Shown here piece after piece: positions 22,701 to 35,552 of a stretch of DNA of 62,000 bases. A program made the position numbers and the translations under genes. The stretch covers positions 25,123,922 to 25,185,921 of the forward strand of contig CM055112.1 of assembly GCA_029204225.1 (NCBI GenBank), read 5' to 3'. Numbering within the stretch: the first letter of the stretch is position 1; the number at the start of each line of letters is the position of its first letter. The notes below the pieces were generated by a model that had not been told where the DNA came from, did no database searches, and worked only from the letters and a program-made list of their open reading frames with translations. Origin of the DNA: Diphasiastrum complanatum (taxonomy: Eukaryota; Streptophyta; Lycopodiopsida; Lycopodiales; Lycopodiaceae).

Positions 22701-23653
22701 GAGGGAACAAGGAAGATATAGAAGATATCAAGAAAGCACTAAAAAAGGAATTTGAAGTGCATGATCTTGGTCTTTTGAGCTATATCTTAGGAATAGAAGT
22801 AATTAGAACTTCTCAAATCACTTTTATTTCACAAGAGAAGTATGCTATTTCTATTCTCAATAGATTTCATATGGTAGATGCAAATCCTATTGATACACCT
22901 ATGGAATCACATGTAAAGCTAACTATGAGAGGTAATGAAAGATCCTTCGAGGACATTACTCTCTATAGGAAGCTAATAGGTTCTCTTATATATCTAACCA
23001 TCACAAGACCTGATTTATCTTATTGTGTTGGTAGATTAAGCCAATTCATGCAAGATCCTAGCATAGAACATTGGAAACTAGGAAAGAGGATCTTGAGATA
23101 CATCTCGGGAACAAAAGATTTTGGCATTGTTTATAGAGGCTCATCACCTAACTTATTTGGTTTTTCAGATTCAGATTTTGCAGGAGACCTTATGGATAGA
23201 AAATCCATAAATGCACATGCTATTTTCATAGGTGATGGAGCTATCTCATGGATGTCGAAGAAACAAGCAACTATATCACTTTCTTCTAGTGAGGCCGAGT
23301 ACAAAGCTTTGACATCATGCACAAAGGAGATGGTGTGGATCAAGAGGATGATTATGGAGCTTCATTTGCTGGATTTTTCAGAGAGTCCAATCATCTTTTG
23401 TGACAACCTTTCAGCCCAAAGTCTAGCAAGCAATCCGGTTTTCCATGCAAGGAGCAAACATATCGAGGTGGCTTACCATTTTGTGAGAGAACAAGTGTTG
23501 GCAAAAGAGATCAAGCTTGAACATGTCCCATCAAAGGAATGTGTGGCTGATATCTTTACCAAAGCATTGGGAAAGGACTTATTTTTCAAGCATAGAACAA
23601 GTCTTGGTGTACTTTCTAAATCTATGCTAAAACTAGTTGAAGAGGGAGTGTGA
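19703..23653 (+). CDS. copia Gag-Pol polyprotein, 1316 aa
   Basis: One frame encodes all copia functions in copia order. Gag (UBN2 type) covers about residues 10-200. The zinc knuckle CFYCGVKGHFASDC is near 245-258, and the protease DSGATSHM near 306. The GAG-pre-integrase HHCC region (WHKRMGHLN to CEECALSKS) is at about 436-475. Integrase has D in LHSDIHG (~502), D in RSDNGGEY (~563) and E in NGVAERKNR (~600). Reverse transcriptase carries YVDD near 991-994, and RNase H has DSDFAGD, SSSEAEY and ADIFTKAL (~1155-1300). The start MATNGGYMLES fits copia Gag N-termini. The stop TGA overlaps the first bases of the 3' LTR. Its length is typical for a plant copia polyprotein, and I see no missing catalytic residue. 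The protein assembles particles, copies element RNA and integrates the DNA. Its Gag is related to, but distinct from, that of the B family. Confidence 0.97.
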   Translation: MATNGGYMLESNDRLTSLNYSTWKVRMESLLEMNELMDIVVGVEERPLAPQEQLRYDKRAKKALHMIKMNVTNELIKEVGKCTSSSEAWEALKKVYESKSTSRVLTLRRQIFSCMQKKSENGHAFVLRVKALNDELACINDGINNEELVQVILNGLLDDHANLVQSYAIQKCLPSVGDLQEVLLAEEFRLQARVGASSTSQGGEEEAMFSKGKFKGKGKSNWSKGQDQGEHSTFGKKKDRSKLKCFYCGVKGHFASDCFKKKRDQGEKQTNLTIDEGGDELLSNDAFVMSSCLLANHGDIDPWWIDSGATSHMTYHKEYFSSLMAFDGDRKVIYTANDGECAIKGIGTIPISLSTNRNIELKDVLLIPSITKNLLSVSQMLDKGFKVEFDGDACLIKKGCSIIAKGKRQGKLFKLDACVVANQVGCMANEQMSIQEVWHKRMGHLNYKALEVIAKKEVVRGLPKSLTCLNHVCEECALSKSHRLPYTRSISRSKMPFSLLHSDIHGVTTISNGGAKMYVTFIDDFSRFCWVYLLKSKDEVFDVFVKFKVAIETQFTTKIKCLRSDNGGEYISNKFKAFCDEHGIKREYTCPRTPQQNGVAERKNRTLCESAKAMRLNANLPKPFWSDALLCANFLCNRWPSVVLEGKTPFEALFGTKPNVKFLRTFGCICYFNITLDDRTKEDPSSRKGIFVGYSEVSKAYRIYVPSIKKVFTSRDVIFDEGNIPKVVSSDDGVVATNVLDDNGVDDTLDVDVEEASSSQIPRRTPRHKVKPSRLTYDGKGKQVVDGSNYAFLTSFDVPSCVDEARQEEEWIQAMDLEFEALMKNNTWRLVELPKGKSAIGCKWIFKVKTNQDGSINKFKARLVAKGYAQEHGIDYEETFAPVAKMVSIRVIISLATLYGWDLWQLDISNAFLNGDLEEEVYMEQPESYVSHSKPNHVCFLQKSLYGLKQAPRSWYARLNSFLLSQNFTMSEYDHSLYFRISANDVTILLIYVDDIILSGGNKEDIEDIKKALKKEFEVHDLGLLSYILGIEVIRTSQITFISQEKYAISILNRFHMVDANPIDTPMESHVKLTMRGNERSFEDITLYRKLIGSLIYLTITRPDLSYCVGRLSQFMQDPSIEHWKLGKRILRYISGTKDFGIVYRGSSPNLFGFSDSDFAGDLMDRKSINAHAIFIGDGAISWMSKKQATISLSSSEAEYKALTSCTKEMVWIKRMIMELHLLDFSESPIIFCDNLSAQSLASNPVFHARSKHIEVAYHFVREQVLAKEIKLEHVPSKECVADIFTKALGKDLFFKHRTSLGVLSKSMLKLVEEGV
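23636..23648 (+). other. Polypurine tract of element I
   Basis: TTGAAGAGGGAG ends at the 3' LTR and would prime plus-strand DNA synthesis. It lies inside the last codons of the polyprotein. Confidence 0.8.
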
Positions 23654-24301
23654 AAAATTGTCAACTAGTAGTATTTTCCTAACTTGAGATTTTGTAGGCC
23701 TATGGCCAAATAAAAGTTAGAGATAGGTTCATACATGTATGTAGAGGCCCAAAGTATGTGTACACTACTTTTGAGGTCACATTAATTAGAGGAGGTCGAG
23801 TGTGGAGCTCTTCTATTGGCTCATAATTTGGTGCATTCCTATTTGACCAAATTTCTAGGTATATGGGTGAATCCTATTGGACCCCAATTTTAGCCTATCA
23901 TAAGACAAGTGGCCAAGAGGCACTATGGCTGCTATAAATAGCCATCTCCACGAGTATGTACACATCTCATTTTCATTCTATTGAATGAATGTTATGCTCA
24001 TTGAAGATCCATCTTCTTCTCTCTCACTTTTTTGTTCATATCTTGCATTCTAGCCACTAGAATTGTGATTTCTTTGTTGCTATGGCTTCACACGTGTGAA
24101 ATGCAGGTTGTAGGCTCTGAAGTACGGACAGGGACAGCAAGTTTCTGTTTGTGGAAGCTTATGATCAGATTTTGATGTTTAGTTGATGTTTAGTATGCTT
24201 AACATCACAATTTCTATCATTTTTTCAATCTAGATGTGCATAACTTCCATGGCCAAGATCTTTATGAAACTTTAGCATCTTTTGGATCTGAGTTTTTCAC
24301 A
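23649..24301 (+). repeat. Element I 3' LTR
   Basis: This 653-base LTR differs from the 5' LTR at one base by eye. The polyprotein stop codon lies at its bases 3-5. Confidence 0.96.
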
Positions 24302-25411
24302 AAGAACATTGTTGAGAAAGAGATCTTTAGAAGATGCAAGCTTCAAGGGAATAATCCCTACTCCTTCAATATTGCACTCATGCTTACTTGCAAAGTATAT
24401 GGTCTTCTTGACTCCATCATAAGGCATAATAGATGAAAAAAAGTGCTTGCAGCCACACATATGTGAAGATGCTCCACTATCAATATACCATGAGTCATCC
24501 TTGTTGAAGGTGGAAGAGGAGAAGCTTGATGCCATAAGAGAGCCTTCTCCATCACTTGCAATATAGTCTTCTTTCTCATTGGTGATGTTGGCTTGATTGA
24601 GTTGATTCTTCTTCTTGAAGCAATTGGTGGCATAATGGCCTTTCTTGCCACAATAAAAGCACTTGATCATCTTCTTCTTGAGATTTGAATTAGAAGCATG
24701 AGAGGTATCCTCCTCCTCTCCATCTTGGTCTTTAGCTTTGTCATTAGAGAAGTGATGGTGTTGCATCTTACTCCTCTCTTTGTGCTTGGCAAATAGAACT
24801 TTGCCATCATCATGATTGAGTGATAGCTTGTCCATCCTCAAGAGTTTATACTCTTGTCTTGATTCTTCAGAAATAAGTACACTTTGAAGGGCCTCCAAAC
24901 TTGGTAGCTCCTCCTTAATAGCATAAGATTGGACAAGGTTGTCATATTCATCTCTCAAGCCATTGAGAATGACTTGGACTAGCTCACTTTGATTGATTGA
25001 GACACCAATACATGCAAGCTCCCTATGAATATCCTTGACTCTCAAAACATAATTAGATGCACTCTCATCACTTTTTTGACTACTTTGGAATATTTGATTT
25101 CTAAGAGTGAGAAGCCTAGAGGTGTTCTTAGCCTCATAGATGGACTTGAGACAATCCCAAGCTTCCTTGGATGTAGAACAATCACCAATCTCATTAGAGA
25201 CATTCATCTTAATGTAGTGGAGAGCCATCCTAGCTCTCTTCTTGTATTTTTGTACTTCTTGAAGGACTTGAGGCTCCTCCTCAATCCCAAGTACAATGTC
25301 CATCACATCTTGGAGTATCAAGATGGACTCCATCCTCAATTTCCATATTGAATAATTGGAAGTAGACAATCTCTCACTTGGTTGCAACAAGTATGAACTC
25401 ATTGAAATCAT
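24302..25411 (-). pseudogene. B1 polyprotein, N-terminal part (Gag, CCHC, protease)
   Basis: The start is MISMSSYLLQPSERLSTSNY at 25411. Gag runs through about residue 200, the zinc knuckle is CFYCGKKGHYATNC and the protease motif is YIDSGASSHM. The frame is cut by element I right after NNVL; removing the insert and one TSD copy restores continuity. Compared with B2 it lacks ILR, three residues lost by a 9-base deletion (near 25190). Confidence 0.93.
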
Positions 25412-26168
25412 GTAAAGTGGAGATAAATAAAAGTGATGAACAAAAAATGTTGCTTCTCTCTCACTATAGGATCCAATAATGGTGTGCTACCATCTCCTAT
25501 GCAAGATCTTGCAACAAACTGTGAGATGATTCTCACTAGCTATCTCAATCTCTCCAAAACTAGATCTACTTCACATCAAATGATGGAGTATGGGCAAAGT
25601 TAGGATCAAACACTCTTAGCACGTGTGAAATACACTAAGAAACCAAATTTGACTCAAATACAATGATATTGCATGAAACAAAATGGCTAAGATCTCAAAA
25701 CAGTGCCTAGATCACATATAGATGAGATTGGTAAGCATTCAATTGTGATTTTGGATAAAACAAGAAATCTTTTGACCAAACCAAATGTGTCCACCCAGGT
25801 CTAGGTGCCCTACCTAACCCTCTTCAAAATCTTATAACTTTTGATTGGCTCAACCAAATGGAATGAAACTGATTGCATCAGAAACTAGACAAAAATAGCC
25901 TCAAAACAAGCTATCTAGCAAGTTTTTTGGATCAAACATGAAAGAGAACTCCCAAACTGAAATTGGATGTTCCACACACGTGTCTGAGCACCTGATTCCG
26001 TACAGTACCAAGTCAGACCCAATCAATGTCCTTTTGATCTCTTTTGATCCAAAATTGAACAAGATAGCTAGGAAAATGGGCCTTGACAATTTCTAGCTCA
26101 AGATTGATGAATAGTTTTCACTCAAATGGATCAAAATGCATGGTAAACTTAGGTAGGCTCTGATACCA
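25412..26168 (-). other. B1 leader and PBS
   Basis: The PBS complement GGCTCTGATACCA is at 26156-26168. The leader between it and gag is about 740 bases and matches the B2 leader, including GTACTGTACGGAATCAGGTG close to an ACACGTGTG palindrome (near 25980-26010). No gene is called. Confidence 0.8.
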
Positions 26169-26988
26169 TGTTGAATTTCACACGTGTGTATTGTCCACTA
26201 CATGTACTTGTGATCTCCTAAGGTGTGTAGATGCACCAAGATCAAGACTAGATTGAGACTCAAGATCTATCTTTGATTCTATCGCAAAAACACACTACTA
26301 CATGCATTCAATCACTTCCAACTCTCACTCACACATGTGGGAAGTGTTCCAAAAGTATTCTAAGTAAAAACAAGCTGCTCTCCTCGGGTAGAGAGAGAAA
26401 AACCATCATGAGCTCTCGGGTAGAGAGAGAAAGCTAGAAATTCAATGACACTCAAAATCCACTCAATCTCAAAATCAATTAGATCCAAAAGGAGGAGTAC
26501 AATGATACTAATAGATTCATGAGCTACCACTATGCTTAACTATGATTGGATCACACTTTGCCACCTCTTAATCCTATTGGACCATTGATCCATGCACCTC
26601 TAAATTCTATTGGACTATATTCATGCACACCTCAATTTTCTATTGGACCTCACAAGGTTCCACCTCTAAATCCTATTGGACCTCTTAAGCTTCATCAAAC
26701 AAAAGCATGACACTTGTCTACACTCTAATTGGCACAAGTTTGGCTCTATTTTGGCTCAATAGTGGCATTACAAGTGGAAATGGATAATTTGCCATCTATG
26801 CCAAATTTGACCCTATCAACATCCTACACCTAAATGCTTGACTATGAAATTCTATGAGACCCCTATATCAAACATTTTGATTTACTCTACAATTCTCCAC
26901 ACGTGGGAACATCCTCCACACATGTGAGATTCACTTACAAACTTCTATCATAAAAAATACCAAGCTAGATTTTTGCCAATTTCTCATA
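26169..26988 (-). repeat. B1 5' LTR
   Basis: This 820-base LTR is about 98-99% identical by eye to 16038-16857. It ends against TSD GTCTA. Confidence 0.93.
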
Positions 26989-28510
<1,522 letters not shown>

Positions 28511-28809
28511 TGTTCTTATCACTTGTGACCAAGTTCCAAGGAAAAAGAGATGGAAAATCCTATCGTCTTGAACTCTAATAGATGAGATCAGATGGGCTAC
28601 ATGAAGAGTCAAAACATTTTGGGACTGACAGAATAACTAGATATATTTTGTGGTGTTCACAGATCAACACATTAGTTGTTTACATTACATTATTTTTATC
28701 ACTCCTCCTTAATGTATATTTAAGTTTATTATCATATTAATCATAGCAACTAATGAGAATAGTCTGTTGTGTATTCTTCAGTAGTAGCAGTATTTGTTGA
28801 TTTTTTATT
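28511..28809. repeat. Repeat segment, inverted relative to 32270-32520
   Basis: This matches in reverse the stretch at 32270-32520, 52090-52370 and 55140-55420 (for example GTTCCAAGGAAAAAGAGATGG). No coding content. Confidence 0.65.
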
Positions 28810-29261
28810 TACAAGTCCATTGTCATCAAGATCTTCTCCATTTTCAGTAGGTTAGCTACATGTTTCCTACAATTAAATGCTCGATGGCCTTTCGCATTGC
28901 AACAATAACACCTTAAGCGTTTCTTCATGATCTAGTTAGATTGCCTATCTAAAAATTCAATACTTCTCAAATTTTCTCTAGCGTTACTATAACTCCACCT
29001 TCTTGTGAAAATTCTACTTGCCACCTGTAAAGAGGGCATGTTCTACATCACCAGACTTCCGATGCAACTCCTCCTGAAGAGGAATCACAATAATGGACTA
29101 CGGATCCATCTATTGAGTACCACTACCAAATATTGATGTCGAGTGATCAAATGACTCTGGAAGGCAGTTAAGAAGCACCATGACTGCTTCTTCATCACTC
29201 ACCACCGAACCGCAGGAAACTATTCAGTAAGCACCTGTAGCTTTGTGAAATGAACAGACAA
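28810..29261 (-). pseudogene. copia gag fragment with zinc knuckle, copy 3
   Basis: On the minus strand this contains the Gag segment with SDEEAVMVLLNCLPESF and, further on, MKKRLRCYCCNAKGHRAFNC, a proper CX2CX4HX4C knuckle near 28870-28930. Stops interrupt it. At 29261-29262 it joins the last six codons and 3' flank of the SAP gene, complementary to the psi-SAP1 junction. Confidence 0.75.
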
Positions 29262-29366
29262 AGTTAGAGAGAATTTGAATGATTGACAGTTGAATATTGC
29301 TTAAACAACTTCCTTATTCTATTGAGTCATGAGCAATATCTATAGCAGAAATTTTTGGTCACAGAT
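29262..29366 (+). pseudogene. psi-SAP4: last codons and 3' flank of SAP gene
   Basis: It begins with codons KLERI-stop and continues for about 90 bases nearly identical to the 3' flank of psi-SAP3 (reverse of about 12622-12720). Similarity stops at CACAGATT in both. Confidence 0.75.
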
Positions 29367-29985
29367 TCTCTCTCTCTCTCTCTCTCTCTCCCCGCTATGC
29401 TATCTATCTTTTCTGTGTGATGCTACATGAATTCTCTGAAGGTATAGTTATTTGATCTCAATATATGTTTCTTATACCCCCTCATACTTGAAGCTTAGCA
29501 AAATCAAATCTGATGTGTGGGTAACGGGCCTTGGAAATTAGATAGCAACATCCGTGCAGATTTGTGACTCGCTTGCTATGATACTCTAGTTTATAATTAG
29601 CCTTAATCTATTTTCATTTAATTCGAGTAAGAGTCCATGGATTTCGTATCCATATGTCACTACGTTGTGTTTGAGGGAAACTACATATATGCTCATATCG
29701 AACAAACTTTCACAATATAGAGTTGATTGTTCGGTGATAGAGTTAGTTAGTCTTTCTATTTAATGAAACTTACGTGCAGTAGGAAGGGGCATACAAGGTG
29801 CATGATTCATGGGGCATACACTTGCATGATTCACCCTTGTATATATGAGGTAAGGGAGTACCAATTTCTTTTACTTACATTTTAGAATAGTTTGGAGAAA
29901 GCTAAGTTTTGGATTAATGTATGCAATATTTATTGAATGATTTGACCTTTGAAATACATAACAAGGCTGAAGGCAAGATGTTTTG
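29367..29985 (-). repeat. Repeat E, copy 3 (inverted)
   Basis: A short (CT)n tract (about 29367-29390) leads into the reverse complement of repeat E. The segment ends near the sequence TTTTGCTCAC. Confidence 0.7.
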
Positions 29986-31245
29986 CTCACTACAAATTCT
30001 CAAAAAAATCAACTTCTTCTAGAAAATGCAATAAATTAGGGTGATGCAATAATCAATTTGTTCAAACTCTATTATGGGCCACTAAAAAAATGTATCAAAT
30101 CTTGGAGCCAAATTAATTATTTTTAGAATGTTAAATAAAACAAGAATGATGCGGCATACCACAAAGGCCTTGCCATTAATGTAGTGTTTTAATATTTGTT
30201 AATATTTGACATGATAAATGACCATCAGTAACAATGCATAAACATCATTTTCTAACTTTACATTGTTGTTTAGTAATTTAAATTTTTTTTATTTTTTATT
30301 TTGGATTTCAATATTGACTATTTTGTGATTTGAATAGTGTCAATCTTGACTTAATTTAACATTTATAATTTCACTATTGACTATATAATATAAATGATTT
30401 TAGATTTTCAACAATTGTAGTCTTCATTTCACAATAATAATTATTATCTTTATATTTGAGTATTTTCCAATCTCACAATCTATAATCATATTCACAATAA
30501 TGCAATTAGTTTTCACAAAAGTAATGACAAATTTTATTATTAAGTATTTGTAGTTTTATAGCTCATTATAAAAATTTTAGATTAATGTTCATGGTAGTCA
30601 TCATAAATTATATGATGAATATTTACGATTTCATGATGCAAATTCACTTTCAGAAAATGAATATTGTAATTTATTGTTTATGATGTGATGAAGCTAGTCA
30701 TAAATTGTGTAGTTTTCGATTTCACAACTAAATGCACAAGAATGGACACAATTTGTGCAATTACAAATATCATGATTCAATATTCACTAATTTCATAATT
30801 TGATATGGTCTATAAAGTTTATATTCAAAATCAAGAAAAGTCACGATTTATTATTTATGATTTAAATTTCATAATTTGGTTAATTAGAAAAGTTGTTGGT
30901 CATTATTTACAATTGCACTATAAAAAATGTCAAGATTCAGTATCCATAGTTTGAGAATCTACAAAAGTCATGATTGACTACTCACAATTTTGCAATTTAA
31001 TATTGACAAAGGCATTCACAATAATAGTATTCATCATTTTAATGTACTTGTAATTTTATAATCATTTTTCATAATGATGATGTTCACAATTAACATATAG
31101 ATGATTGACAATCAACATTCATAGTCAAAGTTCACAAACTTTTTCAAAGAATTATGATCAATATTCAGAATATCACGATAAGTATTCATAGCTTCACGAC
31201 CAATATTCACAATTTTAAGATCAGTATTCACAGTTTCATGACAAG
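29986..31245 (+). repeat. AT-rich repeat F/D, copy 1
   Basis: This AT-rich repeat contains many degenerate copies of a roughly 20-21 base unit of the type ATTCACAATTTCACGA. It is an unoccupied version of the site into which family C inserted elsewhere (GATTT at 30845-30849). No gene. Confidence 0.7.
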
Positions 31246-32269
31246 CTCTGCCAGCAAATAATAAACCATGAGAAAGGAGTTTTTTAACAAAAGTATGTTG
31301 AGAACGTATTTCTTAAGTGCTTCTAGCTCAATGAGGGTCGAATTACGTAATGTCAAAATCAAGTGGATTGGATACCATCTGAGAAAGAGAGATAGAGGGG
31401 GCGGGGCAGGAGGGGGGGTGTGGTTGCTCATGTAGCATTTGAAGTAGATACGAAAGGAGGACTAATGTCAACCCTGAGAAATTCAACTATCAAAATATCA
31501 TGTGAAAATGTGGTAACAACCATTTGAACATATGAGGTACCTTTCTTTTACAACTCTACATAGCTTGACGAATTTCATCTTATTCTAGAAGATTGTTATG
31601 GATGCCATCAAGATTGACCTAAATTTCCTTGCATGGAAATCAAACTGTGAAAAGAAATGTTGTGAGAAGTAGATGTCAACCTCAATGGTTGGAGTATCAA
31701 AGGGTACAATGTCATACATTGTAGTGGAACACCGCATGGACATTCTAGAACACTAATTTTTCTAACAAAACTCTGAAAATTTTATTAAGAAAACCCTTAA
31801 TACATTAAAAAATACCAGATTAACAATAACAAGAAAATATACATACTGCCTAAAAGAATTTAAACTAAAAAAGTTGAAAAATAAAAATAGGATAAATCAT
31901 GTTTTTTATTCAAGGATTTCGAAAAAAAATTGAAGTGCACATTCCAAAAAACCTTAATGCTTTTTTCTAAAATGCGTTCCGGAACAAGGCCTTGCAATTA
32001 TTGTGTACATCTATAACTACACAAGTTTGATGATGAAATGGATCAAGTTTGTGTGTGAGATGAAGATCCTTTTGATGCTCATACATTGCACTCAAGGCAT
32101 CAATCTCTTATAGGCCTCTTGTATCTGCACGATCAACAATTGCAACTTCACTAACTACGTGCTTCATTGCTCTCAAAAGAATTATTGAGGGCTCCAATCT
32201 TAAGGGGCCAACGAGAGAGACTTTACGTCTGCCACATGGTCACCCCAACTGAGGGCTAAAGACTATTTT
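31246..32269 (+). repeat. Repeat A, copy 2
   Basis: G tract at 31397-31418. The copy includes the conserved segments ending ...ACTGAGGGCTAAAGAC and then passes into a repeat that has no SAP leader. Confidence 0.75.
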
Positions 32270-32595
32270 CATTAGTTGCTACTACTGAAGAATACGCAAA
32301 TGACTATTTTTTAGTTGCTATGATTAATATGATCATAAGCTTAAATATACATTGAGGAGTGATAAAAATAATGTAATGCAAACAACTAATGTGTCGATCT
32401 GTGAACACCATAGAATGTATCTAGTTATTCCGTGTGTAGCTTGTCCAATCTCATCTATGTAGAGTTCATGATGATAGGATTTTCCATCTCTTTCTCTTTG
32501 GGACATGGTCACAAGTGATAAGAACAATAATGTGTGCATTCACACATGACTAAATAACTAGTTAAAGTGGGAGGTCCCAAAATCAACGATTGATG
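32270..32595 (+). repeat. Repeat segment following A (no SAP leader)
   Basis: This is shared with 52090-52400 and 55140-55450 and inverted at 28511-28809. No coding content. Confidence 0.65.
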
Positions 32596-33500
32596 ATAAC
32601 AGTGTTTGCGAACACACAAATATATAATCTTTGATGGCAACAGTGTTTGCGAAAAAAAAAAATTTCAACCTAACACAAAACCTATTAAAATAAAAATTGT
32701 AGGCTTTCATGGGCCAAAAGCCTACAATTCTATATGGCGAAGGCTCAATTTTTTTTTTCATGAAGACTCAAATTTATATACGAATCCTTAAAATATATCT
32801 AGTTATCCTTTTTACATAGGATTTTGATTGATTCAAACTTTGGGTCATTGTTTGGAAAATCCGGCAAGAATAAGAATGGAATTGATGTCTTTCTCCAAAA
32901 ACTAACTTTGTAAAAAACTTCTTGGAAGCTGACTTTTAAAATATCAGCTATTTTTTTGAAATCTAGAAAAAAATTTGTTTATTGTTTTCAAATCCAGCAA
33001 ATTCTTGTGTAGTAGAGTATGTAACTTTTCATATAAAGCTTATGTTGCATAGATTTATTAAGTCAATAGAATTCATTATTAATGTAAACTTGTAATATTT
33101 TATCAACGAGCTTCATAATACAAGGTTTTGAAAAAATCAACTTTTTCTAGAAAATGCAATAAATTAGGGTGATGCAATAATCAATTTCAAAAATTATGTT
33201 AAGTTTGTACGTTTTGATATTTATTAGAATAATATAATGATTAAGAAATACTTGTGTGATTTTTGTATTTAAAAGAAGTAAAATGCCAAGCACTTTGTTA
33301 AAACTTTATTATGGGCCATTGAAAGAATATATCAAATCTTGGAGCCAAACTAATTATTTTTAGAATGTTAAATAAAACAAGAATGATGCAGCATACCAGA
33401 AAGGCCTTTCCATTAATGTGGTGTTTTAATATTTGTTAATATTTGACATGATAAATGACCATCAGTAACAATGGATAAACACCATTTTTTAACTTTACAT
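32596..33500 (+). repeat. Hairpin-bearing repeat F, copy 2
   Basis: Near 32699-32731 lies an 11-base stem, ATTGTAGGCTT and AAGCCTACAAT, around a loop containing GGGCC. The same hairpin is at about 43790, 53878 and 56062. The remainder is an AT-rich repeat shared by all four loci. Confidence 0.65.
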
Positions 33501-34335
33501 TGTTGTTAGTGATTGAAATGTTTTTTTTTTCTCATTTTGGACTAGAACATTGACTATTTTGTGATTTGAATAATGTCAATCTTGACTTAATTCAACATTT
33601 ATAATTTCACTACTGATTATATAATATGAATTATATTAGATTTTCAAAAATTGAAGTCTTCATTTCACAATAATAATTATTATCTTTATATTTGAGTATG
33701 TTCCAAGTCACAATCTCACAATCTATAATCATAAAATTATTCACAATATTGCAATTAGTTTTCACAAAAGTAATGACAAATTTTACTATTAAGTATTTGT
33801 AGTTTTATAGTTCACTATATAAAGTTTAGATTAATGTTCATAATAGTCATCGTAAATTATATGATGTGATATTTACGATTTCATTATGCACATTCACTTT
33901 CAGAAATTAATATTATAATTTATTGTTCATGATGTGATGAAAATAGTCATAAATTTTGTAGCTTTCGATTTCACAACTAAATGCACAACAATAGATACAA
34001 TTTGTGCAATTACAAATATCGTGACTCAGTATGCACTAATTTCATAATTTGATTTAATCTATAAAATTTATATTCAATATCAAGAAAAGTCACGATTTAT
34101 TATTTATGATTTAAATTTCATAACTTGGGTAATGAGAAAAAATCGTTGTTCATTATTTACAATTGCACTATAAAAAATTTCAAGATTCAGTATTCATAGT
34201 TTGACAATCTACAAAAGTCATGATTGACTACTCACAATTTTGCAATTTAATATTGACAAAGGCAGTTCACAATAGTGGTATTCATCATTTGAATATACTT
34301 GTAATTTTATAATCATTTTTCATAATGATGCTGTC
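33501..34335 (+). repeat. AT-rich repeat D, copy 2
   Basis: This is a degenerate short-period AT repeat as at 29986-31245. It is followed by a 100-base repeat E piece and then by an inverted copy of itself. Confidence 0.65.
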
Positions 34336-34851
34336 CATACATAGAGAGAGTGAAGTGGTGAACCGTCATCTGAAGTTTGGGACCTCTCACTTTAACTAGT
34401 ATTTAGTCATGTGTGAATGCGCACATTATTGTCTTATTTTGTTGGCAGAGCTTGTCATGAAACTGTGAATACTGATCGTAAAATTGTAAATATTTTTCGT
34501 GAAGTTGTGAATACTTATCGTGATATTCTGATTATTGATCATAATTCTTTGAAAAAGCTTGAAAACTTTGACTATGATTGTTCATTGTCAATCATCTATA
34601 TGTTAACTGTGAACATCATCATTATGAAAAATGATTATAAAATTAGAAGTATATTTAAATGATGAATACCATTATTGTGAACTGTCTTTGTAATATTAAA
34701 TTGCAAAACTGTGAGTAGTCAATCATGACTCTTGTAGATCGTCAAACTATGGATACTGAATCTTGATATTTTTTGTAGTGCAATTGTAAATAATGAACAA
34801 CGATTTTTCTAATTATCCGAATTGTGAAATTTAAATCATAAATAATAAATC
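34336..34851 (-). repeat. E fragment and inverted D, left flank of element C
   Basis: About 100 bases of repeat E (34336-34435) separate D from an inverted D piece (34436-34851). The inverted piece contains an open frame whose sense strand reads degenerate seven-residue units (for example TDRKIVNIFREVVNTYRDIL). Its last five bases, AAATC (34847-34851), are the target duplication of element C. Confidence 0.65.
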
Positions 34852-35552
34852 TGTGAAAGTACTGTACTTTAGGACCATAAATGGATCTACAAAAGATCCA
34901 CAAGAGTGATTGGATGCTTGCTTAACAATCTATCAAAAAACTAGACACAAAAAAGTTGATCTAGATTGGTAATTTGACAAACAACAAGCATTAACAATCA
35001 AAAGCATTGATAAACATTGAAATCCGAGCCCACACGTGTGTACTACAGGCTGTAGTACGGCCTTTAACCTGAAAAACAAGTAGAAATTGATTTGGTTTCA
35101 TTTGGATCACAAAAACTCAATGTACATAGTGAACTAGCTTGAGATTGCCAATGAGCTCCAAAAATTTTCTTTCTTCTCACTATGGAGAGAGGGAATACAT
35201 ACCAAATTCGACTTCCTTCTTGAAGTTAGGTGGATTTCCAGCATGTAATAAGGAAGTTAACTCACTCTCCTTGACCTAAAATGAAACCCTAGTCTATTTC
35301 CTAGAGTTATGCTTGGTAGGTAGCTAGTTGGTCAAATTTTCACCTTAAACTTAGGTGTAGGTCCTATAAAGTAGGGATGACCACCAAATAGACATGACCA
35401 ACTCTCTTGACTTGACCTAACCTACATTAGGATGGGTTTCCCATGTGGCATCATGGCTTCACATGTGTGGGACCCATTTGTGTACACAATTTACACTATT
35501 CTACATGGTTTTTGATCAAGCTAAATTTGCCAATTTTTGGCAATTCTTCACA
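34852..35552 (-). repeat. C 3' LTR
   Basis: This 701-base LTR contains CACACGTGTG followed by a near-perfect hairpin GTACTACAG-G-CTGTAGTAC (near 35038-35056) and then GG. It differs from the other C LTR at several positions by eye. Confidence 0.93.

Larger units (their letters stand above)
18441..24301 (+). mobile_element. Autonomous Ty1/copia element I, apparently intact
   Basis: This is a complete 5861-base element. It has 653-base LTRs (18441-19093 and 23649-24301) starting TGTGAAAAATTG and ending TTTTTCACA, the PBS TGGTATCAGAGC at 19094-19105, a purine-rich tract before the 3' LTR, and one uninterrupted 1316-codon Gag-Pol frame. The TSD AAGAA is at 18436-18440 and 24302-24306. By eye the LTRs differ at one base (T at 18792, A at 24000), so insertion was recent and later than B1. 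All required parts look intact, but activity is not shown by sequence alone. Confidence 0.97.
16038..26988 (-). mobile_element. Non-autonomous copia B1, split by element I
   Basis: Two 820-base LTRs (16038-16857 and 26169-26988) are flanked by the duplication GTCTA (16033-16037 and 26989-26993). The minus-strand PBS complement is at 26156-26168 and the polypurine tract complement CTCCTCCTCAA is just after 16857. The two LTRs differ at roughly a dozen sites by eye, and the 5' LTR start is mutated from TG to TA on the element strand. Element I (18441-24301) lies inside the coding region. The unoccupied paralogous site is at 60866-60870. The coding content matches B2. Confidence 0.95.

Noticed and set aside
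29986-31245. Possible CRISPR-like or satellite array in the AT-rich D repeat
   Set aside because: Units are degenerate and contiguous, with no constant repeat separated by unique spacers; the context is a plant nuclear genome.
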